DNA of 64,000 bases from Himantopus leucocephalus (GCA_003993805.1 RSEF01000001.1:78139123-78203122); one strand, 5' to 3'; counted from the stretch's first letter, positions 39,101 to 52,289 are shown. Numbers and translations are program-made. Notes: generated by a model from the letters alone, not told the origin.

Positions 39101-42100
39101 TATCATGTACTTTGTTCTACTGACTTAGAGAGAGAAATCTTTTTTTTAGTCCCTCTTCCTCTGTACTGTCACTTTTGATTCACAGTTGCTAAGCGTTGCA
39201 AAAGCTCACCAGAGGGACACTCTCATAGTGTGATTTGCAAACTTTGAAATAACACCCACCAGCAGAAGCACCATATGCTACAAAGTTGCACAGTAAACTG
39301 ACAGCAGTATTTCATTTATAATTTGGATTTCCAGAAATGTCAGCATTTTTCACATCAACAAATGCCTCTCAGCTTGCAGTGCGTGACTCTCTTCTCTGAG
39401 TGGACATTAAATTATGCTAATTCTGCCTAAATTTCCACAGACTTTATTAATGACAGCCACATTAAAATCAATTCATTTTTGTTATTGTAACTTGTGGTAT
39501 TGAGACAAAATAAATCTGTGAATTTTGTGAATGTGTAGCTAAGTCATTGGGCTTATATACCATACAAATGTGTGTGTAGTTTATGGCATGTGGACTTTGT
39601 GTCTCTCCGTAACATTGATAATCCAGTGCACCCTTTTTGATAATAAAATAAAGTACCAAGGAATATTTTTTTAATCAATCAAAGGCAAACTTCACATAAA
39701 ACACAAGCTGTTCCCTTTGTGGTTAATTTTCATCCAGCTGCACTTAAGTACAACAGAGCCAGCAGAGAAAACTACTTGGCAACACTTCCTAATTAGGGGA
39801 CGTTAATTACAGCTAAATACTATACAATTTCTATGTTATAAGAGTTCATCTAAATCAATGTTATTATGGTACTAAAGGAATTAATAATGATTTCATACTT
39901 AGAAGCTGTTGCCAAACTACCCATTAGTTCAGAGTTTAAAATGACTTTACAATGAAATCTCTAAATCTGCATTACATAAAACACTGGAGCATTCACAGAC
40001 AATCACACATGGCACTTCTATTGTGTATTAATAACTGCGCCTGATGGCATCCCGTTTTCATGCTGGAGTGTTGATGGGGTGGGTGAGAGAGAAGGAGGAG
40101 AAGGCCCCGCGAGACAAGGCATACATCCTTACAAACTGCGAAAGTGAGATCTCTCGCCGAGAATGGAGATCAGTCCGCTGGGAGATTTGATGCAGATTTC
40201 TTGGCGGGGGGACGACACACACGGGCAGACCCGCTAACAAAACCACAGATACTTCCTACGCGAGCTGTTCAGATTCTAATGTCGAAATACCAACCTGGGG
40301 GTCCTTAGGGTTGTGCGGTGGGATCACAGCCCCTGGGTTCGTTGAGGAACATGGCCTGCTCCCAGGCCACCTTTTAAAGCGTGCCCCTCCACTGAGGATG
40401 GAGAACTTGTGATGGAGGTGATAAATGCTGAAATGTCCCTCACTGCATCTACTCATGTTCTTGTTTTAAATACAATGCAATGATTAAATCACTTTTTGTT
40501 GCATCATGCATTTCTAGCAGCATCTGCCTTGTTAAAATTATGGCTTGGCATTTCTAAATGAATCCAAATTAGGAAAAAAGGAGGAACATTAACCTAGTAT
40601 GCAGATGGAGAATTTCTCTCAGGTTATTTCTTATTAAATAGGGATCCACAGGTGCCTATTGCTGTCATAGCAGCCACTGCTCAGCAGCCTTGTCAGTAAA
40701 ATGGGAAGAGAGATCAAGAGCAGACTAGATGCGCAGAGCAAACTAACACCTGGTCCGTACAGAGGTGGGGAAGCGACTGAGCTACGAGTCTGCAGTGCCT
40801 CAGCACAGGCTTCACAGGGAGGAAGCTTAAAGCCCTTTTTGTCTTCACTCCATTTGTGGCAGCTCCAGTCCCTCCAGTTTTCCCTTAGCACAATTTGTAC
40901 AACTTAGAGTACTCTCCCTGTGCTGCAAGTGCTCCTTGGTCTTCTCCCCCACCCGGAGCTATTGTTACCCTGCAATACCTTTAGCTGTACGTTTCACTTC
41001 CAGTGCCATGGGGAACCTCTCCCTCAGTGTCCAGCTCCTTTTTATCTCAGTTTGCCCCTTTTGTGGTGGACATGCAAAGAGATACCCACATTCGGGGGGT
41101 CTGCTTCCCAGCTTCATTGCTTTGTCTCTGAACAATGGACAGAGAAAGATTAGTGTTGTCGCAGGGAAAAGCTGATCAATTCATATGGTTTAAAGCAAAT
41201 CAGGATCAAAGCAGGTTGTTGATTTATTAATGACATGTAATTAACTGGCAATCAGTGAACTATACATCCAGGGTCAACATCAGCAGCACAAGAGATAAAC
41301 CACAATACAAGATGCTTACAAAATGTAAGCAAACACTTGCAAATTCAAGAAAGGCCCTCCATAAGTAATCCCAAAAAGTTTTAACCCCGGGCCCTCTCAC
41401 CACATCCACCCCATGCCGGGGTGAGGAGGGACCCTGCAAGATCACATACACCCACCCGCGGTGCAGGTCCCCACACGTTCTGCCCAGTAACATCAGTCCA
41501 CTCATGGTGTCCCCAGGGAGGAGGCACTGCCCGGTCTTGATGGAGGTGGGGATATGAGTGGGTGTGAGTTAGCATGGGCCCCCCAAAAAGGGCAGAAGAA
41601 CCTTACGGGAGTTTAAAGCCCAGCAAAGGAAAAGTTATGTTCAGCAAACGCATGCAGAGTTTTATAGGACAGCTTCTGAGCTGCCGGCTTTGAAGAGCCG
41701 ACCTCCAACCAAGTCATAAAAGTTGTTTTGCTGCACTGCCCCAGGATGGGAACATCAGAAGGATCAGTAGATAGATGCAAAATTAACCCTTTCTGTGAAG
41801 TCAGCTGCCGGAATATGCAGAGGAAGTATTTTTAGATTGACACAGATATCCACAATCACTGAAAGAAGATAGGCAACACCTGGAGATGTGTAAGCCTCTA
41901 ACTGAAATAATCACCCACGCAAACTATGTTTTTTAAAGTTTTGTTCCAGCTGTGGACAGAAGCAGTAATGCTCAGACAGCCTTCCTAATCCGAACCAGCT
42001 GGCCCTGCTGGGTACGTGTGCATGGCACCCCGTGTGGGACGCCCCAGTGCCACCCCAGAAGAACAAGAGGCACAAGGCCAAGCGCCTGAAGGCATGCCCA

Positions 42101-42654
42101 AAGGAGGAACCAGGAAGGCAGCAATGCTGCAAGTAGGTTTGTGTCCATGGCCCGGAGCACCACTGGCTTGGGGCAGGATTAACCATCGTGCCCATATCTT
42201 GGATAGACAAGACATCCAGGCTTTCACTCACATTGTCACTGCTATTCTTTAGATAGGCAACAGAGTACTCTGCCTGCAATCCACAATCTTTTGCCTTTCA
42301 GTTTATAGTGAAAGCACTTTTTGTTTAAGAAAACATATCTATATTAGTACTAACATTATATTTTAGTGAAACATTTAGTAATATTTACACTAGAAGTTCA
42401 CTAACAGATAGTGTTGCATCTTTTTACGTATGGAGCAAAGGGTTGACTTGCAACAGACTGCTATTTTGGTAAGAACACCTTCTGCTTAGGAACTATTCTT
42501 AAGTTTATTTTTCAAGCGTTATTCCAAATCCATGTCATAAAATGTTTATATGTGCACTTAGGAGCATGGTTATGGTATAGCTGTAAAAGAAAAAAAACAA
42601 CCCCCACCCCACAACTGGTGTCTTTTCGCATACTTAAAAATGTCAGAACAGATT
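33111..42654. other. Intergenic DNA, no gene seen
   Basis: Mostly AT-rich, with conserved-looking stretches at about 34690-34830, 35680-35900 and 39240-39500 and GC-richer sequence at 40900-42250. The 122-residue minus frame at 41911-42279 is opposed by a plus frame and has no recognisable domain. Confidence 0.65.
35397..35415. repeat. AGG trinucleotide repeat
   Basis: Six perfect AGG units. On the minus strand they give a serine run inside a chance open frame. Confidence 0.9.
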
Positions 42655-43010
42655 TGCAGTTCTCTCACCCGCGGGCTGTGCAGAGCGAACCCTCACAACT
42701 GGGGGAGAGTGCTGCTGAAGTGCCCATATGCCCCCCACCACCCAGCGCGCTCCTGTGGCGGTGGTGCTCGCCTCCGCACCCCCTGCGCTCGCAGGGTAGC
42801 CCAAGAAATCCGGAGGGGCGCAGAGCGAGTCTGTCACCTTAAGGATGTGAAAGGAGATGTTCCCGTGACAATAAAAGCACTCCTAAGTGCACCTCCAATC
42901 ATAAATCATTTTCAAAATCACTCCTGGCTTTTTAATTTCTTTCATTTAGAGGATTTATAGCGCGCTGACGTGCCAGAATGTTTATTCCATAGGCTGCACG
43001 TCACGTAGTG
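42655..43010. promoter_or_regulatory. CpG-rich patch next to paired TGACGTG/CACGTCA sites
   Basis: Positions 42655-42845 contain about 13 CpG. Just to the right, TGACGTG (42966-42972) and its inverted copy CACGTCA (42997-43003) lie 24 bases apart in an AT-richer, conserved-looking stretch. Such sites bind CREB/ATF-type bZIP factors. No gene start is evident beside it, so a distal element or the promoter of an unknown transcript are both possible. Confidence 0.3.
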
Positions 43011-43454
43011 CCCCATTTGCAAGGTACCAGGCTCCAGTTCGCGTTAATCTAAATCTCTGCAATGATCATCTGCGGTTCCTAATAAATGGCTGATAACTCT
43101 GTGTGTAACTCTTGCAGTGATTAAAGTTAACATCGGTACAGAGTGCAGGCTGTTTCAGTCGTTTTTTGACGGCTATTTGCCATTCTTCCTTTTTAGTATT
43201 GCCATCACTGAAACAAAAAGCTTCTTGTTTGAAAATTATTTATGGAGTGTTGCAGAGCTTTATAAGATTTTCATACACCACTCTGCGAGCTGGTATCCTT
43301 TTGGATTAGAGTGTACTCTCAATTTCAGTCCATGGATGAGAACGACTTGATTTCTTTTCATAGTTTGCAGCTCCAGAAACGTCCATGAATATGTATTGCG
43401 CCTTTTGACACTCCTTTGTGCTGGCTTTTGGGGAAGGCTGTGCAGAATCAAAGT

Positions 43455-43590
43455 TAAAAGACGGAATGGACCCATTAGACCATCCAACCCGTCTGCCTCC
43501 CTGCACAGGCTTGCGCTTTCTGAACATCGCTGTCTCGTATTCGGTCGGGTCCCAGTTGAGGGGCTTCTGCTGCTTCTCTAGTGGGCTGCC
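43455..43590 (-). mobile_element. Old CR1-like 3' fragment, antisense
   Basis: A segment with ATGGACCCATTAGACCATCC followed by a CTCCCTGCACAGG-like block resembles the antisense 3' end of older CR1 families of turtles and crocodilians (ATTAGATCATCTAGTC...CCTCCTG...ACAGG). The following 80 bp continue the similarity weakly. It is clearly older than the copy near 16.2 kb. The open frames over it on both strands are by-products. Confidence 0.55.
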
Positions 43591-44974
43591 AAACAGCCTC
43601 ACCTAACCACTGACAGAAAAACCTGTTGGTACTCACCCTAAATTTCCCATTTGTTATTTTTGCCTGGTGCAGCTGATATAATCCCAGTATTTTGTATCAA
43701 ACCATTCTCTTTCATTGCCGGAATTCCCATTTACCTCCACCAACGTGCTATTTGCCTGTTTGCCTTAGTGACATGTAAGGGCACTAGCCAGGAACCACAA
43801 CACATCGCAGCAAGTGCTGTGTGAAAACAGAACAAAAAAATCAATCCCTGCCTCAATGAGTTAATTGCTTAGATGAATTAAATTTACAACATGCACGACA
43901 AGAAACAAGGAATAAACACTGAGGTCTGGAGGGCAAAGCATTTCAAAGTTACAGAACACTAAGTACTAAGGTTGCCCGTGCCACCATATCTCAACCTTTG
44001 TAAATGCTATTTTCAGTGACCAGTGTTGGTCCCTGGTCCGTCTCTCTTCCAGCCATTCCCAAAATTAAGTCAATGGACAGAAGATTAGATCTGTGAACCA
44101 TTTTCTTTTGGTCTCAGTATTCCTCCTCTCCTGATGAGGCACCATGCGTCTGGCTGGTTCACTCCCACTCTTCTTGCCTGGATCACCTCACTCTTGCTGT
44201 GCTGCTGCCAGTTCTTGCTTCTGGTCTTCTGAGACATCTCCCCCCCACGCCTTTCCTTCCACTTTCCCTGCTCACATGGGCACTCCCCGTTTTCTTTATC
44301 TCTCTAACCTGTGCCAGTGTCTTTCTCTCCCTCTAGACTAGCTTTTGCCTGCTGGTGGAATTACGTGCCTCCTGCTGGCACCACATGCCGTACTAAGACC
44401 ACAAAAGGCAGGTGCCGAGGATCGGGACCATTCTCCAACTTGCTACAGGTTCGTGCTCTGAAACGTGGGAATTTCACAGAGCTCAATTGCCAAAGTTTCT
44501 AGGCGTGGGCTGAAAACCCCCAGCCCACTCCGTATTTTTATTCAGCTTTATTTTCTGACTCTTTTTTAGAAGAAAGTTCAGCGGAGGAAGACATCTACTT
44601 AGAAAATTTCAGCCCAAGCAATTAGCTCGCCAACGCCACAATTGGAGCATAATGGAGATTATAACGTTTATGACTCTTGTAAGTGCTACAGACTCTAACT
44701 TTTGCCTAGAATAAGCATAGTTTCCAAGGAAGGATTTAAAGCTCTACTTGTGCTTTGCTCATGCACTTCACTACTCTTCTCTGGAAACATACCCTATTGA
44801 CCAATTACACTGTGTTCAAACACACAAGCAGCAATTAACTTAACTCATCTGCCTCACCTGTCACATGTGTATTTAAAATTCTGTTTTAGCATCTCGGCAT
44901 TTCTTAATCTCATCAGCAAAACCCAAAGCACCGATGTATTCTGAGGCACCGCACATTTTTTTCATCTCCATGTG

Positions 44975-45034
44975 TTGCACCAGTTTTACACCCCATTGAG
45001 TTGAGGAGAGCTATACAGCAGGAAATTAGGCCCA
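44975..45034. repeat. Relic of ancient repeat ending in a TTTGGCCC-like block
   Basis: TTTTACACCCCATTGAGTTG, then AGAGCTATACAGCAGGAAAT and TAGGCCCA resembles half of a reptile palindromic repeat (CATTGACTTCAATGG...GTGTAACTGAGAGCAGAATTTGGCCC). Short and diverged. Confidence 0.35.
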
Positions 45035-45301
45035 AAGTACATATACAGGTTTAAATCCATTTCTAAAACCCTGTAACACACTGCTCTGCAGCCCTCTAAT
45101 GGAGAAAATGGCAGACACGTTCAGCAAATTGAAATGGAATTAACGCTTAACAAAGAAATTTCCCCTGGAGGAGGCAGCTCCGAAAACACATACTCAGTTA
45201 AGAGCGGGCAGATATTTTCCTGCAGTTGAAGTGACTTTCATTTATGCATTTATTTGTTTATTCAGAGCAGAAGGTCATGAGTTGAGTTTTTAGTGAGAAG
45301 C

Positions 45302-45322
45302 GGGGCGGGGGGGTGGGGTGGG
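45302..45322 (+). other. Canonical G-quadruplex motif
   Basis: G runs of 4, 7, 4 and 3 separated by single bases (C, T, T) fit the four-run, short-loop pattern that folds readily. The surroundings are intergenic, with no promoter identified. Confidence 0.75.
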
Positions 45323-48300
45323 TGGTGGTGTGTCAATGAAATTAGATTAGTGGGAAGAGCGCAGGTGAAACCTGGAGACCTCAGCCTCCCCACCTTGGCT
45401 GGGGAAGTTGGCGCCACTAGGGATGTCCCTTGCTTCTCTGTTGTGTCTCTGAGAGACAGCCCGTGGGCAGAGGTGGTGTCTGTCCAGTGAGCGGCTGCTA
45501 ATACCTAGTGATCCTCTCTGAAAATATTACACATTGCTAATACCGTCTCATTCGCCTGTAGTCCAAGACAATACATTTAACAAGTAGGGTACTCTCCTGC
45601 ATTGCTAACGCACCCGTTTCACCCTGATGGGCTGAGTGGAGTTGCTTCGGGCTACGTCTGCTCCTTCCTCCCTGGCAAGTCCTAACCCAGCGCAACGCCA
45701 AGCTGCTCCTGCTCGTCAGCGGTTCTCGTTAGGACTCCGTTTTGGGATCTCCCCTGGCATTTTCAGGACAAGCTTAAGAAAAGTTTCAGAAATTATGAAA
45801 CAGCTTTGCCTTCAGTCTGCTGGGGATACCTTTTAGGATGCATTTTACTTCTGTCTCAGCTGCCTCCTCCTTAGCTTAAGTGTCTGAAAGAAATAGGAGT
45901 TGTGGGAATTCACTCAAGATAACGATAGGGAAAAGTAATGACATTTTTCTCAAACACTGTAGGAATATGCCCACTCTGGATCGCATCGAGTTGTTCGAGT
46001 ATGTTGGACATTCATGTTGTAACGGTAGCCAGAGACATCTGTCATTTCTGACTCTTCCTGTAAGCTGAGGCATTAGTCATAGAGAGCTGTGCCTTTTTTT
46101 TAAAACCTCCATCCCACACGCAGGAATAAAGGAGGAAACCACATAAAGATTATTCTCATTTCATTAGCTAATCTGAACGAGCCAAACGAACCGTGCTAGC
46201 TCTCCAAGGAACGTAGTGGTTCCCAGTCCAGCCTCAGCACGTCTTCAAGGTATGTATTTAAAGCTCCTTTAGGTTTAAACAGGTGCAGGGCAGGTCACTT
46301 TCCAGACCATGAATTTTTGGGAGCCATTCTGAAGCACGTTTAGCAGAAGAGGCCCAGGATGACACTGTTTTACAGCGTGGCACCAGTATTTTTGTGAGTA
46401 GTTGTCATCTCCAAGGATGGGTGTGGTCTGGCTGCCTCGTGGGGAAAAATACCTGTTTGTGTAGACGTTCCCCACTCCGCTGTCATCAAGCAGTGAAATA
46501 GCCCGTTTAAAAGCACTGAAGAAACTAGAATGAAGTCCCTGGTGCCTAGATCTATAGTTAGAGGGGCACGACTGGATGATGTGATCCTACCGGATTGCAG
46601 GGTTTATTTTTTTATCACATTAGAGGACTTGTCAACCCTGAAGGGACTGAGGGAGGGAGGATGGGGAGGATGAAACCACCTGGATGTGCAGCACTGCAGG
46701 TTTAAAGCTCCAAGTCCCAGGGCTCGGCGCACACAGTGCATCTGTTTAACATCCTTACTGCTTCTGGGCTTCACCCAGAGAATTGCTCCAGCACCACGCA
46801 CCACAGAGCGTCCCCCCTGCGCTCGCATTAGGCTTCTCTTAACGTTCAGAGGGAAACAACAAAAGTTCCCCTTTTCCTTTACAGCTCTTTCACTTTCCGC
46901 CTAATGAAGGTGGAATATAAAATGTTGAAGGAAAAAGCAGTTTTTCCCCTACAGTAGAATTTCCTTTTCAGTTATTTTTAATCTGACATCTGTTTTAACA
47001 TGCACTCACACACTACATTTATTTTAATTTTTTCCCTCCCTTGTGTTTTATTATTTACCTCCTGTTCCAAAGAGATCACAAAAGATTACACTTCTGTGAA
47101 GCAATAACAGCGGTGGCGATGATCTCTCTTACTTCTCACAACTTCTCTTTTTACCCCTTCTTTTTTCCTTTATCTACATCTTCCTGTCACTGCCCTCCCA
47201 GAGGCCTCGTTACAGCCGCTATCAGATGGGGTGATGGCATTCACGTTTTTTTTTTTTGAATTGGACAGATTTGTGCTGACTTGAACACAAAGCACTTCTT
47301 GTTCAGAGCCCGGATAGTCGTTCTTTGCTCTGGTTCAATTCATGCCTTTAAATAAGTTCGAGGAAGAAATCACGCTCTGGGTCAGCCGCTGCCTGTACTT
47401 TGAAGAAAGCCCAAGACTCTGCTGAAGGCAGCAGAAAGCAGCCAACGCTGAGACGTGCCAGCCTTGCGCCAGACTTCTGACATGATGCTGCCTGAATGCT
47501 TCATTTCCCCTGGAAATGAAGAGAACATCCTTCATCAACTTACGTGCAATTAAATTAAATCATGGAGAATATGCATTCTCCAGCTTCTCCTCAGAAGCTG
47601 GTTGCTCAGGCCTGACCATTAGGGTGGAAAAAAACCCCGAAAAAAAGTTCTCGATGGACCAGTAATCCCTACAGAGAGTTTTAGCACCTTCCACACCCTG
47701 GGCAACCTCGCGGGCAGTAAGAGCACGGGCCGGTTGGTGGAGCCGGCAGGCAGGACGGTAAGCCTTGGCAGGCTCCTCCATCAGCCCACTTGCTCTCCAG
47801 GTTGTGACAGTGATGGGGACCCCTAACCCGCGGGATTACCAAACCAGCCTCATCACTGGCCTCGGCCCAGACGTGGGAAGTGAACTGGTTGGCTGGTTTG
47901 CTTGTTCACTTGTTTGTTCCGACTAGTAAATAGGTGAGAGCTCATGTGAGTCTTTGAACAAAAACAGAGCTCGTGCTATTATTGAAATGGAAAATAACAG
48001 CTTAGAAAGCTTTCCCTTGTTTTTCTGGGCAAACCATCACCCATTTTGGGGTTTGGTTTCAGACAACGCTGTACTGTACAGAGATGATGCCAATCTCCAG
48101 CAGTTGAGCCTGCAAAGCTCCTTCTTCTACTCCTCCCACAGAGAAAGCAAGACTTGAACAAACAAGTGTCATCAATTCCAGTATGGCTTCCTCAGTTTGT
48201 GAACATTCTTTAAAAAATCTTTCGTTTTCACCTCAACTAAGGAAGCAAATCTAAACTGATGCTTTTACAATTCACTGTTTTCAAACACTCCCTGTGATCT

Positions 48301-50365
48301 CGGACATCTGAAACTGTTACGCCTCAAGACAGCTTTGCTTCCAGAAAACCAAATTTTCTGCAATTTCCAAGAATTAGCAATCCACAAGATGTTCCCAGCG
48401 CTCAAAACAGAGCCACTTAAAATCACTAGACTCATTAGGAATGGCTAAAGCATCTTGTTGACACTCCTTCATTGCATCGATGTTAAATTTCATTAAAGGA
48501 TATTAAAACAACTTTGTCACACTTTCTCTTGGTAACTGTAGGTCCTCACAGAAAGGGAAGGATCTGTAAATTGTCTAGAACAGAGGAAGGTCCCTACAAT
48601 ATCGCTGGTTGGGACCCGATAGTCACCCATCACTTGCTTACTCTTGCTTTTAAGGGCTGCAAGGACTGCAGCCTTTCTTGCTGATTCTTTCTTTCTTAGT
48701 CTCACCACCTCTTAACTGAGCACAGGTCTGGCTTTCTAGGAGTTTAAAAAAATGGTCAATCAGTAATTTTACCTCTGGTGTCTTTGCATATTAATAACAC
48801 TCTTATCCTTGGCTGCCCTATTAAATAAGGAATGACCAGATGGACAATTCTCTTTCTCTCCTGGGCAGGTTACATCTAATTAAAAGCAGTTCCTTCCTTC
48901 TACTCCTACTGCACCCTATACATATCATCCAGATGTCAGCACTGGTAATTTCAGCAAAAGCTCACCAAGATTTGGATAAAACTTGCTGTTGTTGTTTTGT
49001 GTTTTTTTCCCCCCAGGGGAGGCAGGGAGCCAAAGTTCCAAGCAAGCAAAATAAAATTAAAAGCAGATCAGTTTTTTCTGTCTCAGTAGCATGTGCTATG
49101 GTATATAATGCACGTTCCCTGCTTCAGAAGGGAAATGAAAGAATGAACTTATATGACTGATGAAATAAAGATATCAAAGTATTACTTGCCCCAGCTGATA
49201 AGCACACTTCACATATAATTACTATTTAATATCTTTGTTTCCTACAAACCAGAAAAAAAGCTTACCCTCTCTCCCAATTCCCTCTTATTGTAAATAAGCT
49301 GATGCAGAATCTTCTAGATTTGTAGTTTCTACTTCACTTTCTTCTTGAATTTATTCTCTTCTTTGCAAAGTAATGTGGTCTACAAAAGGGAGCTATTTAA
49401 AATCCTAAATGAATAAGTGTTATAAAAATAATAAATTAGTATACAAGACTGACTTGCACAAAACATATGTTATACTCTGAAATATATTTAGACGGGAGCG
49501 CATAATTGCCTGTTCCTTTTCTAATGGCCTGAAGCACAGCGCTAAATCTGAACTTTTCCCAAAGTCTATGCGGCGACGGAGTGCTGCCCCCTCCCTGGTT
49601 CCCGACTGAGTTCAGGTCCCCATCACCTTTTACGTGTTGTCTGCAGGAGTGACAACCAGCTGCAGCAGCCTCGATAAATCTCAACTGCCCCCTGACCACA
49701 GGAACTAAATAGCAGCAAACAGCCGTCAGCGATGGGAAAGATGGAAGAGAAGGCAGTGGAAGTGCTGGTCAGGACGAAGGGCAGCAAGCCTAGGAGACCA
49801 CACTGTGGGTGCTTCCCGATCCCTGCTGGTGGGAGTGTAGATCTGGCCACGCCAGACTCCGACCTGAGCTCAAACCACACGTTAGTCCTTGTATCCCCTC
49901 TGTTTGGCTTTCTCATGGGCTCAGAACTGAAATAAGCCCAGTGATGCTTCTGGCCCCACAGCAGGGGCCCATGGCTCTCAGCACCTCCCTGAGCTACACT
50001 GCAGGAGTGCCGGTCTCCAGCCCTGCCTCCAGGATGGACCTCGGACCTGCGCTGTTGGTAGCTGTCTCCTGGATGGGCCCCTTGGACAGGCCTTGTCCTA
50101 TGTCTCCAGCCCAGTCACCTGCTGCTCCTGATGAGATCCCCTGGCCCAGGTTCATCCCCTCGCATCACTTAGGGCTGTCAACAGACCAGTGCCTGGCTGG
50201 TACCAGCAGTTTCTGTTGGAGAAGTGTGAAACGAGGCTCTGGGTCACGTTGGGGGTCCACAACCACAGACAGGATGAATACAACTCACTTGAATCACAGA
50301 GAAGTTAACAAAGACAACCAGTCACTCTGTAACACTGAGCCTTCTGCTTATTCCTCAAAAAAAAA

Positions 50366-50642
50366 CCCCCACCCTAAACCAGAATCATCTTTATTTGAAT
50401 GCGTTTACAGATTCTGTTACTTTTGCATTGTTTCTTTTTTTTTTCCAAAAAAATTTACAGTTTTCAACAGAAAAAATGTTTAAATTACTTTCCAATCCAG
50501 CTTCTCTCAAAACACCAGTTGGCTTGGAGTCGCACAGTATTTCACACTGGTGCGTTTGTAATGTTCACGGAAAAGGGAAGCGGCTACCTTCAGCTTTTCA
50601 GGAAGCCGAACCTCTCCCTCTGCAAATGGAGCCTGTTCCCTC
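50366..50642 (+). repeat. Left copy of probable false duplication at N 50643
   Basis: About 277 bp from CCCCCACCCTAAACC to GAGCCTGTTCCCTC, ending at a single N and followed by a near-identical copy. Differences are small indels in C and T runs, a missing ATC and a G/A change, as expected of read errors or two alleles. Open frames of 85 to 224 residues over this block owe their length partly to the duplication. Confidence 0.92.
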
Positions 50643-50643
50643 N

Positions 50644-50917
50644 CCCCCACCCCTAAACCAGAATCTTTATTTGAATGCATTTACAGATTCTGTTACTTTT
50701 GCATTGTTTCTTTTTTTTTCCAAAAAAATTTACAGTTTTCAACAGAAAAAATGTTTAAATTACTTTCCAATCCAGCTTCTCTCAAAACACCAGTTGGCTT
50801 GGAGTCGCACAGTATTTCACACTGGTGCGTTTGTAATGTTCACGGAAAAGGGAAGCGGCTACCTTCAGCTTTTCAGGAAGCCGAACCTCTCCCTCTGCAA
50901 ATGGAGCCTGTTCCCTC
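50644..50917 (+). repeat. Right copy of probable false duplication at N 50643
   Basis: About 274 bp, matching the block left of the N through CTGTTCCCTC, after which unique sequence resumes (TGAAGCAAAG). Confidence 0.92.
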
Positions 50918-52289
50918 TGAAGCAAAGTAACCAGCAGCAGCCCATGTGCGCATCAAAACAAAACATTTCAACAGAAATATAATATATAATAACATAAAAA
51001 TTCCTCCTGGCAAGTTCATTAATCGACACGTAGCCCCTGTGGAAACAGTGAGGTTGTTCTCAGAGGTACTCACGTTAAATAGTCAGGTGGCAAAGTTGGA
51101 CCTTCATTAATTTTAAGGAACTACACAGCGTCCTTCACCTAGAAACTAAAGCATCTCCAAAAAATAGCTCCTATCTTCACCCAAAATGTCCAAAAGACAA
51201 CCAACAACAAAAAAGTCTTGTTTGCAAGTGAGGTGAATCTTTTGTTATGAAGGTATTGAAATGCACTCTAACATTTATACGGCCAGAGCTAAACAGCAGC
51301 CAAATCCAGTGTGTGGTTGCTGGGAGGGCATGGCAGAGGGTCAACCTGGCAAGCACCTGGTGGCACTGGACTTCATATGATGGGCTCTGTATTTCTAAAA
51401 GCTCAGCAGCAGAATTTGCCTCTAAATACACAACCAGGCACTGCAATTTTCCTTCAAGAAACTGGCAGTGAAATCAAAAGGAAAACCCGTGGCAAAAAAG
51501 GCCACTTTCCAGGAAAACAAACGTGTGAAAATATAGTCCCAGCTCAGCCTCATTTTTCTGTGTTTGAGACCTAAACCAGAAAAAAGGCTGAGAGCCTTGG
51601 ATTAACTACTTCCTGGGAAATTAAGGCCTATTTTTAGTACTGAGCACTGCATATAGGATTTTGCTTTCTGTATATGTTGTTTCTCTGATATTTTTTTTTT
51701 TTCCCTATTCAGGTTTCCAATCTGTCCAAGGTGTTTCGTAGAGCACTAGTGATTCAGGTGGTATAACCAGATAAATAACGGAGTTATTATCTTTATGAAG
51801 CACAGATCTCTTTGTAATAAATGTACCTTGTAGCTTGATTTACAGCAAAATCCTCCTCCTCTTACTTCCCTGATGAGACCTACTTAAGTCAGTGAGACTA
51901 GTCATGATGATAAGATAATTAAGTTTTTAGTACAACTCTGGTTAGTGAGCAGAATGCAGTTCTGAAATAATGAATCTACTAGCTCCAGTCTGATATTCAA
52001 AAGGTGTTGATGATTTCGGTATTACTCTTAATGTGCTCTGAGAAAAGTACCTTTTACATTAAAGCTGTAAACCCTGTAAAGGACACAATTCAAATCACCT
52101 TTCAAATTAAAGAATTGCTTTTAGAATGGCAAAGTTGAAGTTCAGCCAGCATAGCAGTGACACCTGCAAACTGACAGTCAAAGCCCCCTACATTAAAATG
52201 GAAAGATTTGCATGAATGTGTTTTAAAATGACAGGAGACAGGAATGGGAGCTTCTAAGCAAGTTAGACTAAAATTTTAAGAGCGAAATG
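50918..52289. other. Intergenic DNA downstream of DERA
   Basis: AT-rich, with a T run near 51691. The segment 51860-51960 (CTTAAGTCAGTGAGACTAGT and following) weakly recalls another old reptile repeat. The 89- and 87-residue frames on opposite strands near 51177-51574 are not convincing. Confidence 0.6.

Larger units (their letters stand above)
43011..50365. other. Intergenic DNA, no gene seen
   Basis: Contains an old CR1-like fragment, a G-quadruplex tract and a GC-rich patch at 49700-50300. The 224-residue plus frame (49809-50483) is the longest in the window. It lacks any domain I know, ends inside a probable assembly duplication and is partly opposed by a minus frame, so I do not call it a gene. 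Confidence 0.6.

Noticed and set aside
41911..42279. 122-residue minus-strand frame
   Set aside because: Opposed by a plus-strand frame of similar quality and without any known motif.
49809..50483. 224-residue plus-strand open frame, the longest in the window
   Set aside because: No recognisable domain, biased composition from a GC-rich patch, a minus-strand frame overlaps its start, and its end lies in a probable assembly duplication.
50395..50982. 195-residue frame with internally repeated peptides
   Set aside because: It reads through a single N flanked by duplicated contig ends; the peptide repetition is an assembly artefact.
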